Both the position numbers and the translations under genes were made by a program. A stretch of 64,000 nt of DNA from Timema cristinae (Eukaryota; Arthropoda; Insecta; Phasmatodea; Timematidae): NCBI GenBank assembly GCA_039000515.1, contig JBCFYV010000001.1, positions 58,772,234-58,836,233 on the forward strand, in the 5' to 3' direction. The notes below the pieces were generated by a model. The model made no database searches and was not told where the DNA came from. It saw only the letters and a program-made list of their open reading frames with translations. The first letter of the stretch is position 1; each line of letters begins with the position of its first letter. Of the stretch, positions 49,901 to 56,959 are shown piece after piece.

Positions 49901-52900
49901 TTACCACAAAACCACTGGCTAAAATTAAATTCGATAAGTTTAAGCATAGTTTGGGATTGTATAAGCCGTAAGTTTTTTTGGGGGGTAGTATTGTTTTGTT
50001 TGTAAGAATTTTAACATTGAGGGAGGGTGTCAGTGTTGCAATGTTAAATATTGTGTTTTTTGTTTCTGATGTAATTGTTATGTGTATAATGTGGCAACAT
50101 TGAACTATTGTTGTTTTTTTACTCTCACCAAGCACTACCATTGTTGTTAGTTATTTGCTCCGATTATAATTGCTGTATAATTTCAACCAAATAAATGTCT
50201 ATGTTTGAACAAGTCTCGCCTTTCACTGCAAGCAAATCCTGTCTACTCACCATAAATTCAAGTGCAGCTTTTCACTTGTTGCCTATCTTTACACTAGCCG
50301 TTTCACATTTATCAGGGGGAAAACTTTCATGCAGTATTTATTAATAAAAATAAGGCTGTTTTAGGTTGTCATTAGACAAATATATTTACATAAAAACTTG
50401 TTTTAACTTATTTTATATATAGCTATCCTAGTGTCTTCTGACACAAATTATAAGATCCCTTAATAGTCACAGTTGGATTATGTATAGGTCTTATGGTGAC
50501 CAAAAATTAATGGCCTAAAGAAATGCACAAAATCTCTTTTTTCAATTCAATGCAAACTTGAATTGAATATATGAAATATTAGCTGAATCAAAATTTTAAT
50601 ATGTTTCGTTATATTGGGCTTATATAATTTTATACACTAAAATCACTTGAAATTTCTTTTTTTGTTGAATATTTTTGTTTATAATAATTCATTTTAATTT
50701 GATAAATCAAGCAACCATCACAACATGCAAATCTATTACTTCAGATTATTTTATATCACATACATTTGTAATGTATATAACAACTAAAAATGGCAATAGT
50801 TTAACATGAATTGAATATTTTAGCTGTCATTATTTTTATTGGTGAAGCTTTGTAATTGTCGAAGCCAAAATTTTTTTCTACATTTTATAAATATTCTAAA
50901 TAAATCTTAGTGATATATTTACCACTTGTGTGCAGTGATGGAGTTGCGTCCAAGAAGAAGTCCTTATTCCAAGTGATTCAGGAGCAAGTGGAATCAAGAG
51001 TAACAAACGAGGCACTGGAAGCTGCGCCAAGTAGGTTCAGGCACTGTACCCCCGAACTAAGGAAGCACTCTACTACAGGTGGGTCATAATGGTTCACATT
51101 CCACTTTGACATTAAGGTTTCAGGACAGTCTTACACTCAATCTTATGGAATTTATATAAAATGATCTCTTTTGAAAACTATAGAAAGAATTTCGGTCCCG
51201 GCACAGATTTATCTGATTACCAAACCCATCCTTCACCTCTGACAAGACGTGTATTAATCACAACTTGTGAATGTGTGGAATGCCAGCCCTCTACCGTGGT
51301 TCGGATCCCACGTTAAACTGTAGGTCCTCCATTTCAGCTCACAATCACCCTACCATTACACATTTGCAAAAGTGTGTATAACCCGAACGGGTAGTAAGAC
51401 GCGGTGATGATAATAATATATATATAATTTGATCTTTATTACAACTGTGAGTGAACAGTTGTAAAGTAAACTCATTATAAGAGAATACTTCAATCTAGGG
51501 CTGGTCCAATCATGCCGATGCCGATTATGCCAATCACTGATACCGATCATTTAATTGATTTTATCGTGTTTCAAAGATAAAATGCTGTAATGATGTTAAA
51601 AACAAGCGTTCATGTGTGTCATTTTTATTTTGTTCAGTATAGTGGGTTTGCTTGTACAGGTTTAAATGAAAACTTTAGAATTGATTTAAATATAATTCAC
51701 TTAATCTTTAACCCTACTACACTTAAAATACAATTAGTTCTATTTTATAATAAAGGAAATATAAACTACTAAGAATAAATTTGATGAAGAAAGCCCACCT
51801 AGGGAAAGAGGAAAGATGTGGGAAGAATCCAATGCTAAAAGGTGATATCTTCTTCCCTTCTTTGTCTTCTATAGTAGAAATAGTCACACCCACATTTTAA
51901 CACATTGTTGCCCTTTATCAAACACAAAGAAGAAAAAAGAGAGTACAGATAACACAAACAATGTATTACTCCATTTTGAATTTAAAGAAAAACTGTTAGA
52001 AACACATTGTGCCAACTGTTTTTGGGAGTAAAGATAAATTTCTTGGCTTGGTTAGTATTTATATACACTTATTTAAAAAAAGATGATAATAAAAATAAAA
52101 ATAATGATAATTTGAAAAATTTTAATCTCATAGAATGAAAGAAATTTACTATATTCCGTTCATGATAGGTTTTTACCTGGATGACAGTTCGAAAATCATA
52201 TGTTTAGGTTTTGGGTTGCCAACACTTGTAAAAGATCACAGTTTTGTTATAAATGTAAAGATCTTTAATTACCTGTTATATATTACATCTAAAATAACGT
52301 AAACTTAAGTTTTCTCATACTATTTCATTTTTTAAATAATTTCTTTTTATCCAACTCGAAACAATATTTTAAACATAATTAAAAGTACTTATTTTTCATT
52401 TTGGAACATTACTGATTTGTTGTAATATAGTGCACACATCAATATCTTTCAATACAGGCATCGTATTTACTTGGAAAAGAGAAAATTGTTGTCATTTTTT
52501 TACATACAATAAATGATTTTATGATTATTTTATCATATTTTGAAATATTTAACTGAATAAAATATTTTCATCAACTGCGTGTCTGCATCATTGTAAAAAA
52601 CTTGTTTACCGTTATGTTCAATCATGGTTTAGATTCGTTAGTCGCCATTTTAAAGATATGTTTGCTAGAAGTTTTTGTGAAAGTGGTGTTAATATTTTTT
52701 TAAGGGGAATAAAACTATAAATAAACTTTGTGTCCGACCTCAAATAAAAATATAAATAATATTGGCCTAAATTACTGTGGTTAACTATCACATTAATATA
52801 TTACCATCTGTTTTCATTACAGTCATCCAAAGTGATAGATGTCAGCTGTTGGCGTAGTGATATATTAGGGATTACTTCTAGTAACATTTTGAGCTGTCAT

Positions 52901-55405
52901 CCAGGTAAACTTAGCTCGTGAATGACTTATACTGTTGAGGCCTGGTGGTAATCTTGATTTGGTAATCCATTGGTGGGCAAATTCCCACTGTCTAAGTTGA
53001 GAACTGTTGCACTGTTTGGGAAATGCTCTTAATATTTTGGTGGTGTAGCAGGTTTGAAAGTCCTGGTTGTGGGTATCAGCATGAATGGGTACAGGCTTGT
53101 CCGGATCTTTGTGGTTTGTGTCAAAATGATGATTGTTCATTTCGCTTTCTGAGAGAACCTGTAGTGAGGCCTATATATTCTGCATCACATGATTTGCACT
53201 GTAGTTGATATATCAAGTTATTGGTTTTGCAATTGTAATAACCACGGATTTTGTATTCGAGTACAGGGGTATGAACCTTTGGTAGTAGTTTTTTCTCTCG
53301 AATTCTCTTGGGGTCAGGAAAATTGGGATGGAATAGAATATTGTGGAGATTGGGTGGCTGTTTGTAAGTGACTCTTGGAGGTGAACTAAGGTTTTGAATC
53401 TTGGTGAAAAGGGTTAGGAATTTGTAACCCCTTTTAGGGATGGTATTGAGTGGTGAGAGGGATGTCCTCAACCTTATTTGTAAGGTCATAGTCGTCCCTG
53501 GAGAGTTCTCTGGAGATTTGGTTGTCTATTAAAGGCTTGGGTTAACCTCTGCTTTGGAAAGTTGTGAAGAGTTGTTTACAGTATTCAGTTTAATCATCGG
53601 GTTCTGAACATATCCATTTGGCTTGGGTGGCAAGACTGATTGGTAGAGAACTTTTTGTGTATTAAGGATGGCTGCTATGGTAGTGGAGGTATTGTTGGTG
53701 ATTGGTGGGTTTTATGTACAGTGGTGTGAATTTGGTTGTTTACAAGGAACAGATTCACATCAAGGAAGGTAAGACTATGATGTGATTTATTGTAGGTGAA
53801 GTTTAAGGGGCTGCAATTGTTGAGATTATCTAGAAAGATGTCCAAGGATTCTTTGGAGTGATGCCAGATATGAAAATGTTGTTGATGTAGCGAAGCCATA
53901 GATAGGGTTTAATGGGCTGAGAATGTAGAAAGCGTTCTAGTAGTCCCATGTAAAGATTTGCATATGAAGGAGCCATGCGTGTACCCATAGCTGTGCCCTT
54001 TATCTGTAGGTATGTTTGTCTAGAAAAGAAAGTTTTTAAATTGAAGGATCATCCTAGCCAGCTCCACCAGAAAAGAAGTGGTTGGTTTGGACCCAGGAGG
54101 TCTGCACTCTAAGAAATGCTCCATTGCTGACATTCCATGCACATGAGGGATGTTAGTGTAGAGTGCTGTGACATCAATAGTGATGAGAAAACAATTTGTT
54201 GGAAGGTTTTTAATTTTGTGAATTTTGTATCCTGTATGAATGAGGGAAGGTGTTTTGCAAAGGGTTGTAGGTGTTAATCAACCAGAGATGAAATTCTCTC
54301 AGTTGGAGAGCCGCAACCAGATACAATCGGATGGCCAGGCGGAAGTCTAATTTCTTTGTGAATTTTAGGGAGGAGATACAGTGTGGGAGTTTTTGTGGAA
54401 AGAGAAATAGAATTGAGTTAGTGGTGAGATTCTGGCGGGGACCTTCACATTGTAGGAACTCTTTAATTCACGCGTTGTGATCTTCAGTTGGGTGGTCTGT
54501 AGATAGAGTGGTCGGATAGCTGACTTTGTGCCTCTGTGATGTAGTCAATCTGAATCAAAATGACTGTGGTGGAGCCCTTGTCAGCTGGTAGGATGATGAT
54601 ATATCACTGTTGTTTTTAGTGCTTTGACAGCTTTTTGTTAATTGGTGTTGAAGTTCCATTTCAACTAACTTTCTCCGCACATCATTTTAACTGTGTTATT
54701 AATTTAATAAAGTTTAGTCAACTTTACTCTCCATTAAGTAGGCTGTTATTTTATGACTACCAAGTAAACACAACTGAGCACCATTAGAAGCATAACCACA
54801 CTACATAATAATAATTGATGGTAATAGCTTTCCCTCAAGATATTTAAGGTGGGAAAACATTCCATTTTTCTTTCAAGTAATTATAGTCAGCCTAAATTTA
54901 AATATGAATAAGATATCAAATGTTTAAGTGTACTATTTTTTCCTTTCAAAAATTCTACAAAATTATAACATTTACATTTACTGTTTAGACTCACAACTGA
55001 AATCAAATAATTTTTTTTGGTCCTTTTCCATGACCCCAATTGAAAAATATTTTTGACATATATCCATAGATGTGACTAATTTGAATCTATGAATTTTTTT
55101 TTTATCATCAAATAACCATAAGCTTCCACATCATCAAATTATTTGTAATTTAATTTTTAATTGAAAGAAATATTTAGGCTTAACTTATTATATTATTTTG
55201 GTGGGAAATTATTTCCCTATAAGGCTAAATTTATTGTAAATATACTTTCCAAATTTAAAGTGTTGTTGTTTTCAGGGAGGTGTTTGAAAAAATTTATGAA
55301 GGTCAAGCCAGCAGCTTCATGCCCTACTACTGGATGCCAAAGTGGATCCAAGTGGATGATCCGTCTGCCCGCTTCATTAGCCATTATAAGGCAGACACGC
55401 CGTGA
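22777..55405 (+). CDS. ASNS: Asparagine synthetase (glutamine-hydrolysing), ten coding exons
   Basis: Joined exons: 22777-22902, 23239-23364, 24681-24916, 26928-27104, 28839-29017, 30039-30216, 30648-30855, 39422-39595, 50936-51078, 55276-55405. The enzyme makes asparagine and glutamate from aspartate, glutamine and ATP in the cytosol. The predicted protein is 559 residues, close to the ~561 of vertebrate ASNS. Residues 2 to ~200 form the class-II glutaminase domain: Met-Cys-Gly-Ile start (Cys2 is the expected nucleophile), HRGPD, GFHRL, NGEIYN and [11 protein letters not shown]. The rest is the ATP-pyrophosphatase-type synthetase domain: [11 protein letters not shown] (P-loop), [38 protein letters not shown] and a final SHYKA segment. 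All introns are GT-AG; their phases in order are 0,0,1,1,0,1,2,2,2 and the exons join in frame once five homopolymer indels are allowed (two in exon 3, two in exon 4, one in exon 9). No second ASNS copy is seen, and the surrounding exons are clean. Confidence 0.93.
22903..23238 (+). other. ASNS intron 1
   Basis: A short 336-bp AT-rich intron with donor GTGAGT and acceptor TTTCATCCCCAG. No inserted element seen. Confidence 0.85.
23239..23364 (+). CDS. ASNS: ASNS exon 2 (codons 43-84)
   Basis: It encodes the [10 protein letters not shown] strand, YGMQPM and CNGEIYN, the substrate-binding parts of the glutaminase domain. Acceptor CCCCAG ends at 23238 and donor GTGAGT starts at 23365. Both boundaries are phase 0 and the frame is intact. 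Confidence 0.93.
23365..24680 (+). other. ASNS intron 2
   Basis: A 1.3-kb AT-rich intron. I recognise no transposon or RNA gene in it. Confidence 0.8.
24681..24916 (+). CDS. ASNS: ASNS exon 3 (codons 85-163 and first base of 164), two 1-bp deletions
   Basis: It encodes [16 protein letters not shown] and [13 protein letters not shown]; after one missing base [20 protein letters not shown] and VRPLF follow; after a second missing base SEAK. The first lesion is at 24792-24793, where GTGTTGCC should contain TTT; the second is at about 24900, where GTGTTGTTCT should hold one more T. Both are TTT runs read as TT. Acceptor TATTATCAG, donor GTGACT. The glutaminase residues Asp and the GRDPYG loop are preserved across the breaks. 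Confidence 0.9.
25040..25092 (-). repeat. hAT-like terminal segment in intron 3
   Basis: Read from 25092 on the minus strand it starts TAGGGGTGTGCAAAGTCCAC, a hAT-style end. No partner terminus was identified. Confidence 0.3.
25980..26710 (+). pseudogene. LINE reverse transcriptase fragment in intron 3
   Basis: In shifting frames the translation shows the [17 protein letters not shown] motif, then an AYDSV-like segment ([15 protein letters not shown]), then [14 protein letters not shown]. The catalytic FADD follows at 26535-26546, then [20 protein letters not shown]. This is the order of non-LTR reverse transcriptase motifs 1-5 of RTE-like LINEs. Several frameshifts and stops make it dead. 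It is the same family as the larger copy at 32880-35500 in intron 7, and is truncated at both ends. Confidence 0.8.
26928..27104 (+). CDS. ASNS: ASNS exon 4 (codons 164-222 and first base of 223), two compensating indels
   Basis: It encodes [25 protein letters not shown] and, after a frame change, [10 protein letters not shown], the linker between the two domains. One T is missing at 26929-26930 (GTTGATT for GTTTGATT). One A is extra in the run 27068-27072. The two cancel, so the exon length still fits the phase 1 boundaries. Acceptor ATTCCAG, donor GTAAGA. Confidence 0.85.
27105..28838 (+). other. ASNS intron 4
   Basis: A 1.7-kb intron. It contains a SINE (28458-28650, minus strand). A short block near 27640-27680 (GTCATGAAAAGTCATGAAAT) resembles the left end of the hAT-like element at 40536. 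The rest is AT-rich and unassigned. Confidence 0.7.
28458..28650 (-). mobile_element. tRNA-derived SINE, family C
   Basis: The reverse complement carries the head CTTCGGTGGTTGAATGG (A box TGGTTGAATGG), B box GGTTCAAATCTC, a body, and a diverged version of the shared tail (GTGTATAGGCCAAACAGGTA, then GTAAAATGCAGATG). The head is distinct from families A and B, but the tail is homologous. Confidence 0.7.
28839..29017 (+). CDS. ASNS: ASNS exon 5 (codons 223-282)
   Basis: It encodes [30 protein letters not shown] and [13 protein letters not shown] is the pyrophosphate loop that binds ATP for aspartyl-adenylate formation. The frame is intact; acceptor TTGCTTCAG, donor GTACAT. Confidence 0.93.
29195..29640 (+). 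pseudogene. LINE 3' fragment split by a MITE
   Basis: 29195-29371 and 29569-29640 together match the end of the RT region of the LINE at 35100-35250. They share [14 protein letters not shown] and [13 protein letters not shown] translations. The intervening 197 bp is a complete MITE (29372-29568), so the LINE fragment is the older insertion. Confidence 0.65.
29372..29568. mobile_element. Short MITE with perfect 14-bp terminal inverted repeats
   Basis: The termini are GGCTTCTTTGGTGC (29372-29385) and GCACCAAAGAAGCC (29555-29568), perfect inverses; one further base on each side also pairs. The interior contains ACAGCTGCTAAACACATA and AATATGGTTCGGCG blocks shared with the copy at 12033-12187. 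There is no coding capacity. It is inserted in a LINE fragment; the target duplication is unclear. Superfamily not assigned. Confidence 0.85.
30039..30216 (+). CDS. ASNS: ASNS exon 6 (codons 283-341 and first base of 342)
   Basis: It encodes [44 protein letters not shown]. These are conserved core segments of the synthetase domain next to the ATP site. Acceptor ATTATTAG, donor GTAAGT. The frame is intact. Confidence 0.93.
30310..30367 (+). mobile_element. Tail-only SINE insertion in intron 6
   Basis: Only the shared SINE tail is present: GCGTATAGCCCGAACGGGTA, GTAAGACGCGGTGCTG, then an AAT repeat. AATTAGG occurs on both sides (30303-30309 and 30368-30374), fitting a target-site duplication. 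It is a heavily 5'-truncated insertion. Confidence 0.75.
30648..30855 (+). CDS. ASNS: ASNS exon 7 (codons 342-410 and two bases of 411)
   Basis: It encodes [33 protein letters not shown] and [17 protein letters not shown] is a signature loop of asparagine synthetases. Acceptor TTTTCCAG; donor GTGTGA is weak but fixed by the phase 2 join to exon 8. The frame is intact. Confidence 0.92.
31305..31470 (+). repeat. Diverged SINE, family D, tail not seen
   Basis: The B-box region GGAGTTCGAATCATGGC lies in a context that aligns with the copy at 38505-38745: TGTCAAACTCATT..CTG..TGC..GATGACAAG pattern, then GTTCRAATC. The shared SINE tail is not recognisable here. Confidence 0.4.
32280..32334 (-). 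repeat. hAT-like terminal segment in intron 7
   Basis: Read from 32334 on the minus strand it starts TAGGGGTCTGCACGCACAAA. No partner end was identified. Confidence 0.25.
32880..35500 (+). pseudogene. LINE copy 1 (RTE-like): endonuclease plus reverse transcriptase, decayed
   Basis: After a 5' region (about 32880-33180), an endonuclease-like segment is readable ([25 protein letters not shown]). The RT follows: [16 protein letters not shown], [30 protein letters not shown], and catalytic FADD at 34803-34814. C-terminal segments are [20 protein letters not shown] and [19 protein letters not shown]. The longest intact stretch is 34891-35253. Many stops and frameshifts are present. The 3' end (35465-35490) is GATGAGGATGAGGATGAG, like the short GAT-rich tails of RTE elements. 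A 45-nt SINE tail is inserted at 34550-34594. Confidence 0.85.
34550..34594 (+). mobile_element. 45-nt tail-only retroinsertion with perfect 13-bp TSD
   Basis: The inserted bases run TGGGTATAACCCGAACGGGT, then AGTAAGACGCGG, TGCT and AATAATAAT. AGTAGTAGTAATG flanks it exactly on both sides (34537-34549 and 34595-34607). The target is the LINE RT region, so this event postdates the LINE. Nothing of any tRNA head is present. Confidence 0.88.
35500..37800 (+). pseudogene. LINE copy 2 (different family), decayed, directly after copy 1
   Basis: It starts with an endonuclease N-terminus (ITIGTYNV, then [11 protein letters not shown] and SGxxKWR). It continues with RT segments: [45 protein letters not shown] and [20 protein letters not shown] Lys/Arg-rich C-terminus ends near [11 protein letters not shown]. 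Motif wording differs from copy 1, so this is another non-LTR clade. The catalytic aspartates are not recognisable and stops are frequent. Same strand as ASNS. Confidence 0.75.
38505..38745 (+). mobile_element. Diverged SINE (family D) with shared tail
   Basis: The B-box region AAGTTCAAATCTC is followed by a body and a decayed tail (AGTCCAGACAGGTAGTAAGA, then TGTGTTGTG). The head aligns with 31305-31470. Confidence 0.5.
39422..39595 (+). CDS. ASNS: ASNS exon 8 (codons 411-468 and two bases of 469)
   Basis: It encodes [33 protein letters not shown] and [14 protein letters not shown]. These are the RVPFLD and EKHLLR..F signatures of the synthetase domain. Acceptor TTTCCCCAG, donor GTGAGC. The frame is intact. 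Confidence 0.93.
40080..40260. repeat. Dispersed repeat fragment related to 51780-52060
   Basis: Shares GAAGAAAGC, TACTCCATTTT, ACTGTT..AACAC and CTTGG/TTTGG blocks in the same order with 51780-52060. Confidence 0.5.
40293..43202. mobile_element. hAT-like element carrying a broken transposase, with possible nested insertion
   Basis: Both flanks (40293-40535 and 43012-43202) align, in reverse complement, with the two halves of the 466-bp element at 48356-48821. The right tip reads TAAGGGGTGTACCAATGCGG on the minus strand, a hAT-type terminus. At 40536 a second hAT-like tip begins (CAGGGTGTCTACTGGG), exactly where the flank homology stops. This suggests a transposase-bearing element nested in a MITE-like host, but no inverse right tip was found. 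A run of 17 C lies at 43037-43053. Confidence 0.6.
41317..43031 (+). pseudogene. hAT-like transposase with N-terminal zinc finger, broken
   Basis: It begins [20 protein letters not shown]. After a frameshift near 41385 comes a zinc-finger-like segment ([20 protein letters not shown], then HGKGKKHLE) in which CxxC and H...H spacing resembles BED/SPIN-DOC-type fingers of hAT proteins. A stop at ~41552, another at 42020 and a frame change near 42060 separate it from a 321-codon stretch. That stretch carries [33 protein letters not shown] and [12 protein letters not shown], the order of a hAT RNase-H-like core with its all-alpha insertion. The C-terminal hATC dimerisation region is absent. At least four lesions: inactive. 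Assignment rests on pattern recognition only. Confidence 0.6.
44401..44651 (+). pseudogene. OTU-like domain remnant of the Helentron, catalytic Cys lost
   Basis: The segment [20 protein letters not shown] matches the OTU protease entry motif (family pattern DGNCxF), followed by [19 protein letters not shown]. The position of the catalytic cysteine is Ile here, and Asn is Gly, so the protease would be dead even without the later stop. Confidence 0.65.
44985..46400 (+). pseudogene. Helitron Rep (HUH endonuclease) remnant
   Basis: Readable segments in changing frames: [54 protein letters not shown], then [14 protein letters not shown] with the HUH metal-binding motif HIH intact at 45431-45439. 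[31 protein letters not shown] and [20 protein letters not shown] follow. The catalytic-tyrosine region after [13 protein letters not shown] is overwritten by a TA/CA microsatellite at about 45834-45855. Rep would nick and join single strands during rolling-circle transposition. Confidence 0.8.
46430..48200 (+). pseudogene. Helitron PIF1-type helicase remnant
   Basis: Segments in order: [17 protein letters not shown] (degenerate Walker A; family form GGTGKT), [18 protein letters not shown] followed by a stop, and [19 protein letters not shown]. Then [57 protein letters not shown], [20 protein letters not shown] (family form SQGQTL) and [20 protein letters not shown]. The motifs cover helicase I through VI, several mutated. 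The longest open stretches are 47300-47701 and 47727-48206. Confidence 0.85.
48356..48821. mobile_element. 466-bp hAT-like MITE, relative of 40293-43202
   Basis: It starts TAGGGGTGTTTACCGATG. Its left ~160 bp match the reverse complement of 43040-43202 and its right part matches the reverse complement of 40293-40535. The right terminus is decayed (GAATCAGTACA). There is no coding capacity. It serves as a near-empty version of the transposase-carrying copy. Confidence 0.65.
49039..49402. mobile_element. Short hAT-like MITE
   Basis: The left end ATGCTGGCTACAGACAGG and right end TTTTGTAGCCACCCTG form imperfect inverted termini (family form CAGGGTGGCTACA). Between them is AT-rich DNA with repeated AAAAGTCAGGGA/AAAAGTCGGGGA phrases. 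No coding capacity. Confidence 0.55.
49417..49716 (-). mobile_element. tRNA-derived SINE, family A, near full length
   Basis: On the minus strand: A box TGGTCTAGGGGTAAGGTG, B box GTTCAATCCTCGG, body with CTTCACCACTGACAAGG and GGTTCGGATCCCACG, tail AACCCGAACGGGTAGTAAGA and a long TTA/AAT repeat. Its 5' end directly abuts the copia fragment. Confidence 0.85.
49726..49974 (+). pseudogene. Ty1/copia RNase H C-terminal fragment
   Basis: The frame reads [55 protein letters not shown] and ends LGLYKP. DNQ, HVD and ADIxTKPL are conserved at the end of copia polyproteins. Only this last segment remains; the rest of pol is absent 5' of it, where a SINE lies. Confidence 0.85.
50028..50290 (+). repeat. 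Probable copia LTR (end approximate)
   Basis: A purine tract TTGAGGGAGGG (50018-50027) follows the copia stop and precedes TGTCAGTGTTGCAATGTTA, a copia-like LTR start. AATAAA at 50190-50195 would be the LTR poly(A) signal. The right end is not defined. Confidence 0.5.
50936..51078 (+). CDS. ASNS: ASNS exon 9 (codons 469-516 and two bases of 517), one 1-bp deletion
   Basis: It encodes [20 protein letters not shown] and [11 protein letters not shown]; after one missing base TKEALYYR follows. The lesion is at about 51051-51056, where CCCCCGAACTAAGG should hold one more A or C. With it restored, the exon joins in phase 2 on both sides. Acceptor TTGTGTGCAG, donor GTGGGT. Confidence 0.9.
51191..51415 (+). 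mobile_element. SINE family A, 5'-truncated, in intron 9
   Basis: Begins at GGTCCCGGCACAGATTTATC, just 3' of the B box, and continues through the family A body and the tail ACCCGAACGGGTAGTAAGAC into a short AAT/AT repeat. No internal promoter remains. Confidence 0.8.
51496..52090. repeat. hAT-like repeat in intron 9 (right end approximate)
   Basis: The left tip TAGGGCTGGTCCAATCATGC with subterminal GCCGATGCCGATT resembles the 48356 element's tip. The right part (51780-52060) is shared with 40080-40260. No coding frame. Confidence 0.4.
52860..54690 (-). pseudogene. Penelope-like element: RT plus GIY-YIG endonuclease, decayed
   Basis: On the minus strand, N- to C-terminal: [59 protein letters not shown], the catalytic box as YINN (53889-53878; family form YIDD), then [12 protein letters not shown] and [17 protein letters not shown]. 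The linker holds [14 protein letters not shown]. The GIY-YIG part is [20 protein letters not shown], and the C-terminus is [14 protein letters not shown] and LPPGLN. This domain order defines Penelope-like elements. Both catalytic aspartates of the RT box are Asn. Frameshifts abound. It lies antisense in ASNS intron 9. Confidence 0.88.
54700..55275 (+). other. ASNS intron 9, 3' part
   Basis: AT-rich DNA between the Penelope-like element and exon 10; nothing recognised beyond the acceptor GTTGTTTTCAG. Confidence 0.6.
55276..55405 (+). CDS. ASNS: ASNS exon 10 (two-base remainder to stop, residues 517-559)
   Basis: It encodes [32 protein letters not shown] and ends SHYKADTP before TGA (55403-55405). 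WMPKW and the SAR..SHYK end are conserved to the last residues of animal ASNS, so the stop is authentic. The frame is intact. Confidence 0.94.
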
Positions 55406-56030
55406 GTAGGTGACAGGTATGTCATATATAACTACATTCTAAAGGTGTAATGTCTTGTGGAGATGACTGTCATTTGATAAATTATCACCATTTCAGGTAA
55501 TGTTCAACAAGGACAACAGTTCCTGCTTTACATAAATGATGTACTACAGTGATTACAATTGTTTTAATCTGAATCAACTATGATGGCTGAATCGACTCAA
55601 CTCTGAACACATACAGAATATATATTTAAAAAAAAAATCAGTTTATATATTTCCATGCTCATGCAGGTCACAGTTTCAATGCCAAGTGTGAACAAAAAGG
55701 CCTCTATTTTGGAGCTAAAATTAAAGTTTAACACAAGTGAACTTAAAGTATCATTAATAGTCAGTAAGTCAACTGCATCAATGTAAATTATTTTAAACTT
55801 TAAACTTAAATATCTACTATGACCACCGTATTAGTTCAGCGTCACTGATTATCCTATAGATTAATATTGATTCATGTATCGATAATAGTAGACATTTTAT
55901 ACGGATTTATGTTCCAAATAGAGGCCATTTTGAACTCCTTACCCACTAAAGTATTGCACTGTCATTTTAAGCTACAAAATATGTGCTCTAAAACCAATAT
56001 TGTTTTTAAACAAAAAAAATCACAATAAAT
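55406..56030 (+). other. Probable ASNS 3' UTR
   Basis: The first clear poly(A) signal after the stop is AATAAA at 56024-56029, within CACAATAAATAAATAATAAT. The region is AT-rich without inserted elements. The extent is inferred. Confidence 0.35.
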
Positions 56031-56639
56031 AAATAATAATTTTAAGGGAAACTTTGTAGGTTTGTTTGTCAAATATAATGCCAGCAAACAATAATTATTG
56101 ACTGCATCTGCGTTCCTGATATAAAATGATATATTCCTTATTTGTTTATTTGAGATACCGTATTAACTTGCACTTTCTCAACTGAGTGATTATATCAGCA
56201 CATGAGAATTTCTGTGAGCGAGAGCGAAAGGTTCTGCCACATTTGCCGGGAAAGGTATTTTCATTTATCTTCCAGGGTCCTTTTACATGCCATAAACATC
56301 AGGTCCTAACTCCCTGACCACAGAGGTTGACATCCCTTACTAAGAACAATTATACATTGTTACAATCTTAAGCTTATAGTGTACCCTTCCTAAAGGTTTA
56401 GAGAAGGTAACACACACATAAAGAAAGAAACAGATGATACAGAGTTTTATTAATGAGACACATAACAGAGTAAAGTATGTCACATTAAGGATAGTTCATT
56501 TGGCTTTTGTCCGTTGTCTACTGTGATAAATATAGTGTGATTGTAGAGTGTAATATCATAACAAGTAGATAACTGTAACAAGTAGGAACTGGCACATTAA
56601 TGGATCACAAAGTCTAGAAAACCACCCAACCTAAATATT

Positions 56640-56860
56640 CGCTAATTTCAACCCAGAGGCTACACCAGCACCACCTACCTTCTATAGAGTAATAGAGAAA
56701 CATTCAGAGAATTTCATCCCTACCAGTCAAGTTGGCATCATTGAAGACAACATCCTGTTCAGTCTAGTTACTACTACTTCCTGAGGAAGATACTATAATA
56801 GCATCGAAATATTGATGTGTGTGTAAATATATGTTAGTGTTTTTACTTTTATTTGTGCTC
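56640..56860. repeat. Possible Penelope-like terminal sequence
   Basis: CTTCCTGAGGAAGATACTAT, then ATAGCATCGAAATATTG resembles the CCTGA(A/G)GAAG...CGAAA phrase near the ends of Penelope-like elements. No coding part is attached. Confidence 0.25.
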
Positions 56861-56959
56861 TACTATTTTCCTTATATTCTATCATTTTATTTATTACCAA
56901 CAAGTAGATAAATAAATACATAATAAACTGAAAACAAAACATCCAGTATAATGAGCCTT

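Larger units (their letters stand above)
39596..50935 (+). other. ASNS intron 8, densest transposon cluster
   Basis: An 11.3-kb intron. In order it holds a dispersed repeat fragment (40080-40260), a hAT-like element with transposase (40293-43202), a decayed Helentron (43255-48345), a 466-bp relative of the hAT-like element (48356-48821), a MITE (49039-49402), a SINE (49417-49716), and a copia 3' end with LTR (49726-50290). The stretches 39600-40080 and 50290-50935 are AT-rich with nothing recognised. Confidence 0.75.

Noticed and set aside
22777..55405. ASNS as a processed or decayed pseudogene
   Set aside because: It has introns with good splice sites and intact active-site motifs, and the only lesions are homopolymer indels.
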